A stretch of 64,000 bases of DNA, from assembly GCF_000517445.1 (NCBI RefSeq), contig NZ_CP006965.1, positions 1,712,681 through 1,776,680 on the forward strand. The letters run 5' to 3'. The DNA comes from Thermococcus paralvinellae (lineage in GTDB: Archaea; Methanobacteriota_B; Thermococci; Thermococcales; Thermococcaceae). The notes beneath the pieces are model-generated. The model was not told the origin of the DNA. It saw nothing but the letters and a program-made list of their open reading frames with translations, and did no database searches. Each line of letters opens with the position of its first letter. The first letter of the stretch is position 1. The position numbers and the translations under genes were made by a program. This document shows, in pieces, positions 1-8,340 of the stretch.

Positions 1-853
1 TATCTGTCTTAATTTTCTCATGGACATCTGCTACTTTAATCTTAAGCTCTTTGTTAAGTATGTTAGCTTTCAAGTACATCGTAATTCCCAAATCACTCTC
101 CTCTCCACGTTTTATATGCTCAGCCCAAACCTTTGGCAGAACTGCAGTGTCAATGAGAGTTTTAACTTTTACAATTCCATAGCCATTTGCTGGAATTACT
201 GTATTCTCAATGAGTTCTCCAGAGGCAACTTGATTTTCATTTATGTTAATATTAAACTGTATTCCAGACACTGGAATTGGGAAATTGTTTGGATTGTATA
301 GCTTGACATCACTATATACTGTAATGTAATCATCGGTTATTGGTCCCCATCTTGAGGAAATCCCCTCAATTGCAGGCGTTTTAACTAAATCTCCACTACT
401 CTCTGTTTTTATGTTAAAATAAGACAAAATATTTGTCTCAACTTCTTGAGTAAACTCTCTCTTGAACACTCGTATTCCAAAGATTGATGCTTGAACACTT
501 ATCTTTGCATAGCTTTTCTCTCCATTCTTTATGTGATTTTTCAAAGCTTCAATTGCTTTGTAGTTGTCAAGAACTAAAACACCATCGACTCTATCCTGCA
601 TAAAGCCAAGCTTCATGTTTTCAATTCTTCCAATTTTAACTCCAGCCCACTCAATTGTCACGTCATTAACACTAACTGAAATTGGGAGACTTCCGCCCAA
701 ATAAATGTGCAACCATATCTCAGTTGTTTTGTCGTCAATATGACCCCATTCAGCAGTTATTTTTGGTTTTAAGTTCATGGCAGCATACCCTAAATATCCA
801 AGCCACACTATCAAAATAAGTAATACTGCAAGTACTATCTTAACAATTCTCAT
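1..853 (-). CDS. LEA14-like membrane-anchored protein, C-terminus cut off by window edge
   Basis: The reading frame is open from an ATG at 853 to the left edge (284 codons, no stop), so the C-terminus is missing. The product begins with one N-terminal hydrophobic segment of about 20 residues. Two related beta-rich stretches follow, the second with the NPNNFPIPVSGIQF pattern typical of LEA14/WHy (water stress and hypersensitive response) domains. Such proteins are usually anchored outside the membrane; their biochemical role in archaea is unclear. About 70 bp separates it from the secreted protein gene upstream, so it may share that operon. The domain assignment is by eye. Confidence 0.7.
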   Translation of the reverse strand, partial: MRIVKIVLAVLLILIVWLGYLGYAAMNLKPKITAEWGHIDDKTTEIWLHIYLGGSLPISVSVNDVTIEWAGVKIGRIENMKLGFMQDRVDGVLVLDNYKAIEALKNHIKNGEKSYAKISVQASIFGIRVFKREFTQEVETNILSYFNIKTESSGDLVKTPAIEGISSRWGPITDDYITVYSDVKLYNPNNFPIPVSGIQFNININENQVASGELIENTVIPANGYGIVKVKTLIDTAVLPKVWAEHIKRGEESDLGITMYLKANILNKELKIKVADVHEKIKTD

Positions 854-921
854 TGTCTTCACCTACAAACATAATCATCACTAAGATCGTTTAAAGTTTT
901 CTAAAAAGGAAAATGAAGAAA

Positions 922-3681
922 TTACTCCCTTCTCTTTAGATAGGTAATAACAACCGCCAAAACCACCAATATACCCACACCGATACCAAGATACTTTAAT
1001 GTGTGTGCTTGCTTTGTATTTTCCTGAACTGGTATTTTTACGCTATCTTCAAAAACATAAACGTTGTCATCTCCACTTTCTTTATCTCCGACCGCTCTCA
1101 TCCTAATTTGGACAACATAAGTCTTTGGTACTGCATCTCTGTCTATGCTTAGCTCTATAACGCCTTCTCCGCTTTGTCCAGGTTTTAGATTTCCAATGTA
1201 ATCAGTCCTCTTTGTCAATGTGAAAGGCTGTGATGACTTCACGACACCTTCAATCATCACATTTTCTGCTTTTTCTCCCCCAATGTTTTTCACTGTAATG
1301 TAAACTCTCACTTCTTCGCCCTGCATTGGGGTCTTGTCAAAGCGAACATTTTCAACAACAAGCTTTGGCTTTTCGTGAATTATTATTGGAACATTCAGCA
1401 TGATTTTCTGGCTGTTTCCAAGAGAGTCTTTATACTGAATCTCCACGGGGATTTTATAACTCCCACCTTTTGCATCCTCATTAACGTTGATCCTAAAGAC
1501 AGCGTTTGCTGAATCTCCTTGCCTCAGCGTCCCAAGGTTTATTATCTGCTCGCTTGTATCGCTAAGCTCAAACGGGCTTTGAGGCTTCGGAATAAGTAGC
1601 ACATACTTAGCCTCTCCGCTCCCAATGTTTTCAACACTTAAACTAATTTCAACATTGTGCGTTCCTGGGTAAACTCTGCTCGGCGAAGTTGAGACTTTTG
1701 AAATTATGAGTTGCTCCTTTCCGAGAACATTGATGCCAATCAAGCGCTCATCGCTAATTTTTGAATCATCTGGAGATGAAAGGTACTCAATACCTATTCT
1801 TAATGGATAAATTCCACTTTCAAGCCTGTTGTTTGCCTTTAGATGGAATGTCAACGTTACCTCTTGATTTGGAGCAATCTCTGGAACATACTTAACATTA
1901 TCCTCTCCAATAGGTAAGAATGCATCAACATTTCTCTTTGCAAGCTCTTTTAATATTTGGTTTAATGCCTCCTGGAGGTTCTCACTTATAGATTGGCTAC
2001 CTTGAATCGGCAGATTTTGAAGCGATGAAAGGTCAACTTTTTTAATTTCTCCTTGAACTGGAACTCGGGTGGGAATTATTTTCAGTGCAAATGCCCTCGC
2101 ATTTTCTTCTCCAACATTTCTGAGTTTTAAAGTAAGGGTAAACTCGTCTCCAGGTTCAACTTTCTTTGGATCCATCTCAATGCTCTCAATTTCTATGAAT
2201 GCCTCTCTTTTTCTAAGCACTTGAACTGAGAACTCAAAACTTTGGCTCTTTGACTCCTTTGAATCTCCACTGTAGTAGGTGAGCTTTAGGGTTACAGGAT
2301 AGCTACCAGTCTCTGCATCTTCGCTCACATGAAGCCTAAAAGTAAGTTCAACCTCGTCATTCGGCCTAACAATTGCCCTATAGTATTGATCGGTCTCATT
2401 AGCCACAAGAATTGGTGTTTTTGTCTCCATTGGTAAATTATTCCCAGAGAGCTGAGCATTTTGAATCTGCTGCTCTTCGATATTTAAAGACCCTTTAGGC
2501 TCAATGGTTGCTAAAAAGTCTTTGGCAGTATCTCCTCCCATGTTCCTAAGTCTTATTTTAACTTCAAAGTCTTCACCAGGATGAACTATTTTTGGCTTTT
2601 CAATACTCTCAATTACGAACGATGCATCGCTATCTCTAGCCACCGTAATTCCAACAAAGTTGAAGCTCTGCATCTGCTGAACATCTTGTCCTACACCGAA
2701 GAAATAAATTACAGTTACATATAGGGGATAAACACCAGGCTGGGCATTCTCATTAGCTTTGAACTTAAATTCCAGTGTTGCACTTTCCTTTCCATCAAGA
2801 TATTCGATGTATTTCATTGAGGTATTTACTGGCATTAAAGCAGACTGTACAACTCCACTTTGGCTTAAAGTCTGGGCTAAAGCTTGTCCAGTTGAACTTT
2901 GGGAGTCCTGATTCTCACTACTTCCAACATCCAGCATAACCGGAGAGACCATAACAGTTATATATTTTGCTTTCAGCGCACCTTCATTCTTCAAGTGAAC
3001 TTTTACAATAAATTCTTGTCCCGGATTCACACTTTTAGGAGCTTCTATACTTGTGGTTATAAGCGCAGGTATCACAGACACTTTCCAATCATAAGGACCG
3101 CTTATGCTTATCCTAACCCCATTTGGATATATTTCAAGCGCAGTTATGGTAACTTTTTGCCCATCAACATTAAGTTCAATTGTCTCATTCTCGCTTATGT
3201 ACGTGAATTCTGGAACTCGTATTGGCATTAAAAGATCTTCTTTGTTTATACCTAACTCTGGATGTTCATTAATTGTTTCAAAGACTGCATCTGCAATTTC
3301 TTCGGGTGAAGCTGTAGCTAGCCAAGCCAAAAACTGAGCATACGAAAGTGGGTCAGTAGTGTTATATCCCAATGTCTCTGCCATTGCATTAAGGAAAGCT
3401 GGATCAGCTAAAAGTTCCTGTATTTTGCTGGGGTTTGGTATATAAATCACAGTGTAGTTAGCGTTGAGTATTTTCCCATCTTTCATTATCACAAACATTG
3501 CTTTGTACTGATTCGTAAGATAGTCCTTTTGAACATCGTTCAGCGTGATTATAATGGGACCAACTAAGATTGTATCCCCCTTATTCAGATATCCCTCAAA
3601 GAGCAAAGCATCTTGAGCCAAGGCTATATTAAAACTCGCCATGATAATCATTACACCCAATAACATTCCAAACTTCTTCAT
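922..3681 (-). CDS. Large secreted CARDB/S-layer-type repeat protein (COG1361-like)
   Basis: 919 aa. It has an N-terminal signal peptide (residues 1-22, ending near ALAQ). A long ectodomain contains at least five repeats of a beta-sandwich module with the recurrent pattern 'IESIE.P..V.PG.EF.V...LRN.G...A', typical of CARDB/NEW3 domains. A single C-terminal transmembrane helix followed by KRRE anchors it. The start codon overlaps the stop of the MMPL exporter gene by 4 bp, so the two are translationally coupled. This pairing of an RND/MMPL exporter with a CARDB ectodomain protein suggests a cell-surface partner of the exporter. The substrate is unknown. Confidence 0.8.
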   Translation of the reverse strand: MKKFGMLLGVMIIMASFNIALAQDALLFEGYLNKGDTILVGPIIITLNDVQKDYLTNQYKAMFVIMKDGKILNANYTVIYIPNPSKIQELLADPAFLNAMAETLGYNTTDPLSYAQFLAWLATASPEEIADAVFETINEHPELGINKEDLLMPIRVPEFTYISENETIELNVDGQKVTITALEIYPNGVRISISGPYDWKVSVIPALITTSIEAPKSVNPGQEFIVKVHLKNEGALKAKYITVMVSPVMLDVGSSENQDSQSSTGQALAQTLSQSGVVQSALMPVNTSMKYIEYLDGKESATLEFKFKANENAQPGVYPLYVTVIYFFGVGQDVQQMQSFNFVGITVARDSDASFVIESIEKPKIVHPGEDFEVKIRLRNMGGDTAKDFLATIEPKGSLNIEEQQIQNAQLSGNNLPMETKTPILVANETDQYYRAIVRPNDEVELTFRLHVSEDAETGSYPVTLKLTYYSGDSKESKSQSFEFSVQVLRKREAFIEIESIEMDPKKVEPGDEFTLTLKLRNVGEENARAFALKIIPTRVPVQGEIKKVDLSSLQNLPIQGSQSISENLQEALNQILKELAKRNVDAFLPIGEDNVKYVPEIAPNQEVTLTFHLKANNRLESGIYPLRIGIEYLSSPDDSKISDERLIGINVLGKEQLIISKVSTSPSRVYPGTHNVEISLSVENIGSGEAKYVLLIPKPQSPFELSDTSEQIINLGTLRQGDSANAVFRINVNEDAKGGSYKIPVEIQYKDSLGNSQKIMLNVPIIIHEKPKLVVENVRFDKTPMQGEEVRVYITVKNIGGEKAENVMIEGVVKSSQPFTLTKRTDYIGNLKPGQSGEGVIELSIDRDAVPKTYVVQIRMRAVGDKESGDDNVYVFEDSVKIPVQENTKQAHTLKYLGIGVGILVVLAVVITYLKRRE

Positions 3682-5939
3682 TCCTCTTCACCCCTTCTCT
3701 TTATTTGTTTACCATAAAATATCTGAAGCAAAGCTGGAGTAACAAGATATGACGCCAGCATTGAGGCGAATATTCCAAATGCAAGAGTTTTTCCAAAATC
3801 ATGCATAGGTGTGAGCTCACCAAAGAGTAAAGCCAAAAATCCTCCAGCTGTTGTTAGTGCGCCAATGAAAATACCGGGACCTACACTTTTAACAGCCGTA
3901 ACAATTGGGTATGGATTACCTTCCTCGAGCTCCTCCATAAATCTGTGAGTAAGATGCATCCCATAATCAACACCCAAACCAACAATCATTGAAATAGTTC
4001 CAGCCAGAACTTGGCTGAAGGGGATTCCAGCCCAACCCATAAAGCCAATTGTCCACAAAGCTCCGAGGAACATGGGAGTTGCCATTGCAATTGATAGCTT
4101 TGCACTTCTAAAGAGTAGTATCACTATAAGCACTACGAGGAGTGTTCCATAGGTAGAGATTCTTTGAAGTTCAGTGTTTGTAAGCTTGTCAAGTGCATAA
4201 TTAAGGTATGTATCTCCAGCTAATGAGACCTCAACTCCTGGAGGAAATTCTGCATTCTGGATTTCTTCCTCAAAAGCCCGTATAATTTTCCTGAACTCAT
4301 CTTGACTAACGCCCATGAAGTTCCCTTTAAAGCGGATTAATGTCATAGAGTAATCAGAGCTAACAAGAGGTGTTCCTTGGTATTCCTCGAGAGCTTGTTG
4401 TATTTTTTCTTTATCCTCTGGAATGTAGCCGTATTTCTTGATTACAATATCAGCTATGCTCTCTGCCTCTACGGCATTATTATAATATGAATCCGCTAGA
4501 ATACTTTGCTCAAACACATAAATTGCTCTTACAACATTCGGATCCCTAACATCATCAGCAGCCTTTACGAGAACATCAAGCTCATCTTCACCTCCAAATT
4601 CATATCTAACATCATTCATGACCTGGATTTCTGGAATATTCTGAGGTATCATTTTTTCAAATCTCACTTCTGTTGTTACCATTGTGAGGCCATAACCAAA
4701 GAACAGTGTTATAACAAAGACTAAAGCTAAAAACTTCCATGGGTTATCTCTAACTGTTTTCCCCATTAATTCAAATGCCTGTGCTATAAATCCAGAGTGA
4801 GATCTTGTTTCTGGCATTTCATAGTGTCCAGTAATCAGTTTTCTCAAGTCCTCTTCAAGGATTATGATTGCAGGAGTTATAACCACAGCATTAAGGGCCG
4901 CAAGCCCCAGACCCATAATGAGGGCTAAGCTGAGTCTCCTAAGTCCAGGAAGAACTGAAATGCTGAGAGCAGAAAACCCAGCAATTGTTGTAAGAGCTGC
5001 CCCAAGTAGGGCTTTACCGGTCTCAGCTATAGACTCTTCCGCAGCTTCCTCTATACTCCTTCCTTTTTTCCTTTCCTCATAATATCTGTTAGTTACATGA
5101 ACTCCGTAATCAATACCCATACCAACCAGCATTGCTCCGACAGTTGTGGTTTCAATATCAAGAGGAACTCCCAAAATTCCCATGAATCCAAGGGTCATTA
5201 TAACCCCAAATATCAAAGGTATTAACGGAATAACCGCTTTTACAGAAGAACGATAGAAATAAAGGAGTAAGGAAGCAACAAAGAGGAATGCTATCGCCAT
5301 AGTCAAATACATATCATGCTGCATGAATAGGAGGAATTTATACAATATCCCAACCATTCCAGTCTGGACAACTTCGACATTTTGGGGAAATTTAACACTA
5401 TCAATATCATCTTGAATTTCATTGTAAACCCTAACTAAAGCTTGGGTATTCTTCTCTCTGTTCATTGTAGCAATTATCAGGGTAGTGGTGTAGTCTGAGC
5501 TTATAAGCTGATTTCTGACATCCTCGGGAAGCATATTAAGAACGAATTTGGACTCTTCCATACTCTTCGGTAACCTTCCAAGAACATTTATGTAAACATC
5601 AGCAATGCTCATTGTGTTAGTTATATACTCATGCTGTCTCAATTTTTGCTCAAGATCATAGATTCCCTGGATAACCTGTGGATCTCTAATATCATAAACT
5701 CCTCCTTCTTTAATATCCTTAACCTTGACAACAACTATCAAAACCTCATTGCTTTGAAACTCATTCTGAACAGTGAAATAATCTTGAACAGCTGGCAAAT
5801 TTTCAGGAAGTTGATTTGCTAGGTTAGTTTCAAATTTAAGCTGGGTTATGCCATAGAGGGAAACAATTAAGAGAAATATTGCTACTAATCCAAAGGCAAC
5901 TCTGTATTCTACTATTATCTTTGCAAGTTTCTTGAGCAT
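3678..5939 (-). CDS. MMPL/RND-superfamily exporter (HAE3-like)
   Basis: 753 aa from the ATG at 5939, preceded by GGTGAGAG. An in-frame upstream extension to 6011 would run through the palindromic operator and is unlikely to be translated. The protein is two homologous halves, each with one TM helix, a large extracytoplasmic loop and a five-helix bundle. Each half carries the family's G-x3-DYG signature (GMGIDYGVH and GLGVDYGMH), which includes the charged residue expected for proton coupling. Relatives export lipids or hydrophobic compounds, or act with hopanoid-type systems in bacteria. It is the first gene of the minus operon with the CARDB protein. A perfect palindrome at its predicted transcription start suggests repression by the divergent regulator. 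Confidence 0.88.
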   Translation of the reverse strand: MLKKLAKIIVEYRVAFGLVAIFLLIVSLYGITQLKFETNLANQLPENLPAVQDYFTVQNEFQSNEVLIVVVKVKDIKEGGVYDIRDPQVIQGIYDLEQKLRQHEYITNTMSIADVYINVLGRLPKSMEESKFVLNMLPEDVRNQLISSDYTTTLIIATMNREKNTQALVRVYNEIQDDIDSVKFPQNVEVVQTGMVGILYKFLLFMQHDMYLTMAIAFLFVASLLLYFYRSSVKAVIPLIPLIFGVIMTLGFMGILGVPLDIETTTVGAMLVGMGIDYGVHVTNRYYEERKKGRSIEEAAEESIAETGKALLGAALTTIAGFSALSISVLPGLRRLSLALIMGLGLAALNAVVITPAIIILEEDLRKLITGHYEMPETRSHSGFIAQAFELMGKTVRDNPWKFLALVFVITLFFGYGLTMVTTEVRFEKMIPQNIPEIQVMNDVRYEFGGEDELDVLVKAADDVRDPNVVRAIYVFEQSILADSYYNNAVEAESIADIVIKKYGYIPEDKEKIQQALEEYQGTPLVSSDYSMTLIRFKGNFMGVSQDEFRKIIRAFEEEIQNAEFPPGVEVSLAGDTYLNYALDKLTNTELQRISTYGTLLVVLIVILLFRSAKLSIAMATPMFLGALWTIGFMGWAGIPFSQVLAGTISMIVGLGVDYGMHLTHRFMEELEEGNPYPIVTAVKSVGPGIFIGALTTAGGFLALLFGELTPMHDFGKTLAFGIFASMLASYLVTPALLQIFYGKQIKRRGEEE

Positions 5940-5950
5940 CTCTCTCACCA

Positions 5951-5972
5951 ACTTTCGGAAATTTCCGAAAGT
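5951..5972. promoter_or_regulatory. Perfect 22-bp palindrome, candidate operator between MMPL operon and regulator genes
   Basis: The 22 bp read identically on both strands; the core is CGGAAATTTCCG flanked by ACTTT/AAAGT. A second half-like copy (ACGGAAATTTAAA) lies at 5982-5994. On the minus strand a T/A-rich TATA candidate (about 5984-5997) would place the transcription start inside the palindrome. On the plus strand TTTATATATA (5973-5982) follows it. The arrangement fits a repressor site for the exporter operon, possibly bound by the GbsR/MarR-type product at 6248-6775. The binding partner is inferred. Confidence 0.7.
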
Positions 5973-6014
5973 TTTATATATACGGAAATTTAAAAACCTT
6001 TTGGTAATCATGAC

Positions 6015-6242
6015 ATGATTGCCTTTATCTTAATCACAATCCAAAATGGAAGAGAAAATGAAATTGCAGAGAATCTCAAGAAAATTCCAGAGGTTAAAGA
6101 GGCATACACTCTTTATGGAGACTATGATGTCATTGCCAAAGTGGAAGTTGAAAATTTGCAAAGATTAAACGAGCTTAGGAACGAAATCTTAAAAGAGAAT
6201 AAGGGCATTTTATATACCGAAACTCTAATCTGTGCGAGGTGA
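6015..6242 (+). CDS. Stand-alone Lrp/AsnC ligand-binding (RAM) domain protein
   Basis: 75 aa with no DNA-binding part. It consists of the alpha-beta RAM fold found at the C-terminus of Lrp/AsnC regulators: 'AFILITIQNG', 'IPEVKEAYTLYGDYDVIAKVE', then a helix and 'YTETLI'. Such short proteins form oligomers and bind amino acids or modulate other Lrp proteins. An ATG also lies at 6010 in another frame; 6015 is the start in this frame. The TGA stop lies inside the ribosome-binding sequence of the next gene, so the two are likely coupled. Confidence 0.8.
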   Translation: MIAFILITIQNGRENEIAENLKKIPEVKEAYTLYGDYDVIAKVEVENLQRLNELRNEILKENKGILYTETLICAR

Positions 6243-6247
6243 TTGTG

Positions 6248-6775
6248 TTGGGAATTGAAGAGGCAAGAAGGATTATGATGAATCACTTTGCAAATGCCGC
6301 AAGAAGGTTTGGATTAAGCGAGCTCTATGGATATATCTATGGTGTCTTGTTCTTCGCAGATGAGCCGTTAAGCCTAGGCGAGATTGCAGAGAAAACAGGA
6401 TACTCAATTTCTCATGTAAGCTCTGCTTTAAAGCTCCTTGAAAGTGTTGGTTTAGTTACAAGGATTAAAAAGCCGGGAGATAAAAAAGCATACTTTACAG
6501 CAATAAAAAATCTAAAAGAATGGAGAAAAGCTGCCTATTATAACAAGCTTCTTGAAGATGTCCAACAAACAAGAATAAATGTTCAAAAAGCTCTTGAAGA
6601 GATTGAGAAGGATAAAAGTGAAGAAGCAGAGAAAATACGGGAAAAACTTAAATTTATGCTCAAAAGAAATGAAATAACAGAGAGAATTATAAAATTGCTC
6701 ATAAAAAGCGATGAGGAAAAGCTCCTCGAAAAACTAATCCTCTGCTTAGATGAACTTGAAAAGGAAAGAGCTTAA
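6248..6775 (+). CDS. GbsR/MarR-type winged-helix transcriptional regulator
   Basis: 175 aa from the TTG at 6248. GGTGAT at 6238-6243 sits exactly 4 nt upstream, the spacing seen before most starts in this window. The in-frame GTG at 6239 and 6245 lie in or too near that site. A winged helix (about residues 25-90, 'LSLGEIAEKTGYSISHVSSALKLLESVGLVTRIKKPGDKKAYF') resembles GbsR-family MarR regulators. It is followed by a long charged, probably coiled-coil, dimerisation region. It sits divergent from the MMPL exporter operon across a 22-bp palindrome, the usual arrangement for a local repressor of an efflux system. Confidence 0.8.
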   Translation: MGIEEARRIMMNHFANAARRFGLSELYGYIYGVLFFADEPLSLGEIAEKTGYSISHVSSALKLLESVGLVTRIKKPGDKKAYFTAIKNLKEWRKAAYYNKLLEDVQQTRINVQKALEEIEKDKSEEAEKIREKLKFMLKRNEITERIIKLLIKSDEEKLLEKLILCLDELEKERA

Positions 6776-6808
6776 AAAGGAAAGTAAGTAAACCATGAAG
6801 GTGATTAA

Positions 6809-7315
6809 ATGAATCCTCTGCTTGAAGCACTTTGGTACATTCTCCCGGCATACTTCGCAAATGCTTCCCCAGTGATATTTAAAGGAAAGACTCCAATGGA
6901 CTTTGGGAAAAAGTTTAAAGATGGCAGACGAATTTTAGGTGATGGAAAAACTTGGAGGGGATTCTTCGGAGGACTGCTCGCAGGAACCCTTGTTGCTGTT
7001 ATCCAGTATTATTTAACCCCCAATTTCTATGGCTCCCTTGCTATGGCATTAAAATTGGGATTTGCTCTTTCTTTGGGAGCTCTTCTTGGTGATTTAATTG
7101 GAAGTTTTATAAAGAGAAGAGTGGGAATGCCCCGTGGTTATCCCGCTGTAGGATTAGACCAGTGGGGATTCATAATTACAGCACTACTTCTTGCATATCC
7201 CATAAAAGCGCTCTCAACCGGCCAAGTTCTATTTTTGCTGGTGGTTACACCATTCATTCATTGGGGAGCAAATATATTTGCATATAAAATGGGATGGAAG
7301 AGCGTTCCTTGGTAA
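6809..7315 (+). CDS. carS: CDP-archaeol synthase
   Basis: 168 aa, an integral membrane enzyme with about five TM helices. CarS transfers CMP from CTP to unsaturated archaetidic acid (DGGGP), giving CDP-archaeol, the activated precursor of archaeal polar lipids. The sequence shows the family pattern 'ANASPVIFKG..PMDFGK.F.DGRRILGDGKTWRGFFGG' near the N-terminus, with clustered Asp/Gly/Lys residues, and 'GDLIGSFIKRR.G.PRG..AVGLDQ' further on. Length matches the archaeal family. The start is preceded by GGTGAT at the usual spacing. It follows the regulator gene after 33 bp. Confidence 0.93.
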   Translation: MNPLLEALWYILPAYFANASPVIFKGKTPMDFGKKFKDGRRILGDGKTWRGFFGGLLAGTLVAVIQYYLTPNFYGSLAMALKLGFALSLGALLGDLIGSFIKRRVGMPRGYPAVGLDQWGFIITALLLAYPIKALSTGQVLFLLVVTPFIHWGANIFAYKMGWKSVPW

Positions 7316-7376
7316 ACATTCACACTTTGCACAAACCTTTTTTAAAGTATAAAGCGTTAAATTTCTTGGTGATATC

Positions 7377-7640
7377 ATGAAGATTAAGGTAAAATATTTT
7401 GCCCGCTTCAGAGAGCTGGCTGGGGTTAGTGAGGAGATTATAGAGCTTCCCAATGGGAGCAGAGTGAGTGATTTAATTGAAATCATAAAAGAGAGACATC
7501 CAAAGTTCAAAAATGAAGTTTTTGCCCAGAATGAAGACGCTGATGTTAATGTGTCAAGAAATGGAAGTTATGTGAGCTTTGATGAAGAACTAAAAGATGG
7601 AGACGTTGTTGCCCTCTTCCCGCCAGCGAGTGGTGGTTGA
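7377..7640 (+). CDS. moaD: MoaD-like sulfur carrier / small archaeal modifier protein
   Basis: 87 aa ubiquitin-like beta-grasp protein ending in the required diglycine (PPASGG). 'KVKYFARFRELAGVSEE' at the N-terminus is the MoaD/SAMP signature. As a molybdopterin-synthase small subunit it would carry sulfur as a C-terminal thiocarboxylate for synthesis of the tungsten-pterin cofactor. Archaeal relatives can also be conjugated to proteins as SAMPs. The E1-like gene starts one base after its stop, giving an obvious activating partner. MoaE is encoded 6 kb downstream. Confidence 0.88.
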   Translation: MKIKVKYFARFRELAGVSEEIIELPNGSRVSDLIEIIKERHPKFKNEVFAQNEDADVNVSRNGSYVSFDEELKDGDVVALFPPASGG

Positions 7641-7641
7641 G

Positions 7642-8340
7642 ATGCTAACTGAGAGAGATCTTGAGAGGTATGATAGACAGATTAGAATTTTTGGAGTAGA
7701 GGGTCAAGAAAAGCTCAAAAAAGCCAAGGTAGCTGTCGTTGGGGTTGGCGGACTTGGAAGCCCAGTTGCCTATTATTTAGCGGCTGCTGGAGTTGGAACC
7801 TTACTTCTAATTGATGAGCAAACACCAGAGTTGAGCAATTTAAACAGGCAGATACTTCACTGGGAGGAGGACATAGATAAGAATCCAAAGCCAATATCAG
7901 CCAAGTGGAAGCTTGAGAGATTCAATTCAGACATAAAAGTTGAGACATTTGTGGGAAGGCTTACAGAAGAGAATATTGAAGAAGTTCTGGATGATGTAGA
8001 CGTTATAGTTGATTGTTTGGACAATTTCGACACAAGGTATCTTTTAGATAAGTTCGCACACAAAAGAGGAATTCCTCTGGTTCATGGGGCCGTTGAGGGC
8101 ATGTTTGGACAAGTTACAACAATAATCCCCGGAAAGACAAAATGTTTGAGGGAAGTATTTCCAAAACCCCCAAAGAAAAAAGAGAAGTTCCCGATTTTAG
8201 GAGCAACAGCTGGAGTCATTGGAACCATCCAAGCAGCTGAAGTCATTAAGCTGATTACGGGTTATGGGGAAGTGCTAGCAAACAAGCTGTTGATAGTCGA
8301 TTTAGCCCATGGAAGCTTTGAGATTGTTGAGCTTATCTAA
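7642..8340 (+). CDS. MoeB/ThiF/HesA-family E1-like adenylyltransferase
   Basis: 232 aa from ATG 7642, one base after the moaD stop. The family activates the C-terminal glycine of MoaD/ThiS/SAMP by adenylation. Seen: a Rossmann ATP-binding motif 'VAVVGVGGLGSPVAYYLAAAGVG', the 'LNRQILH' arginine motif, and 'DCLDNFDTRYLLD'. The region that usually carries two CxxC zinc pairs has no such pairs: 'KCLREVFPKPPKKKEKFPILGATAG' has one Cys, and the C-terminus ends without the second pair. It therefore resembles the short HesA-like subgroup without structural zinc. Adenylation of the adjacent MoaD is inferred. Confidence 0.85.
   Translation: MLTERDLERYDRQIRIFGVEGQEKLKKAKVAVVGVGGLGSPVAYYLAAAGVGTLLLIDEQTPELSNLNRQILHWEEDIDKNPKPISAKWKLERFNSDIKVETFVGRLTEENIEEVLDDVDVIVDCLDNFDTRYLLDKFAHKRGIPLVHGAVEGMFGQVTTIIPGKTKCLREVFPKPPKKKEKFPILGATAGVIGTIQAAEVIKLITGYGEVLANKLLIVDLAHGSFEIVELI

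Noticed and set aside
5940-6011. N-terminal extension of the MMPL exporter to 6011
   Set aside because: It would cover the palindrome and TATA elements, and a good GGTGAGAG precedes the ATG at 5939.
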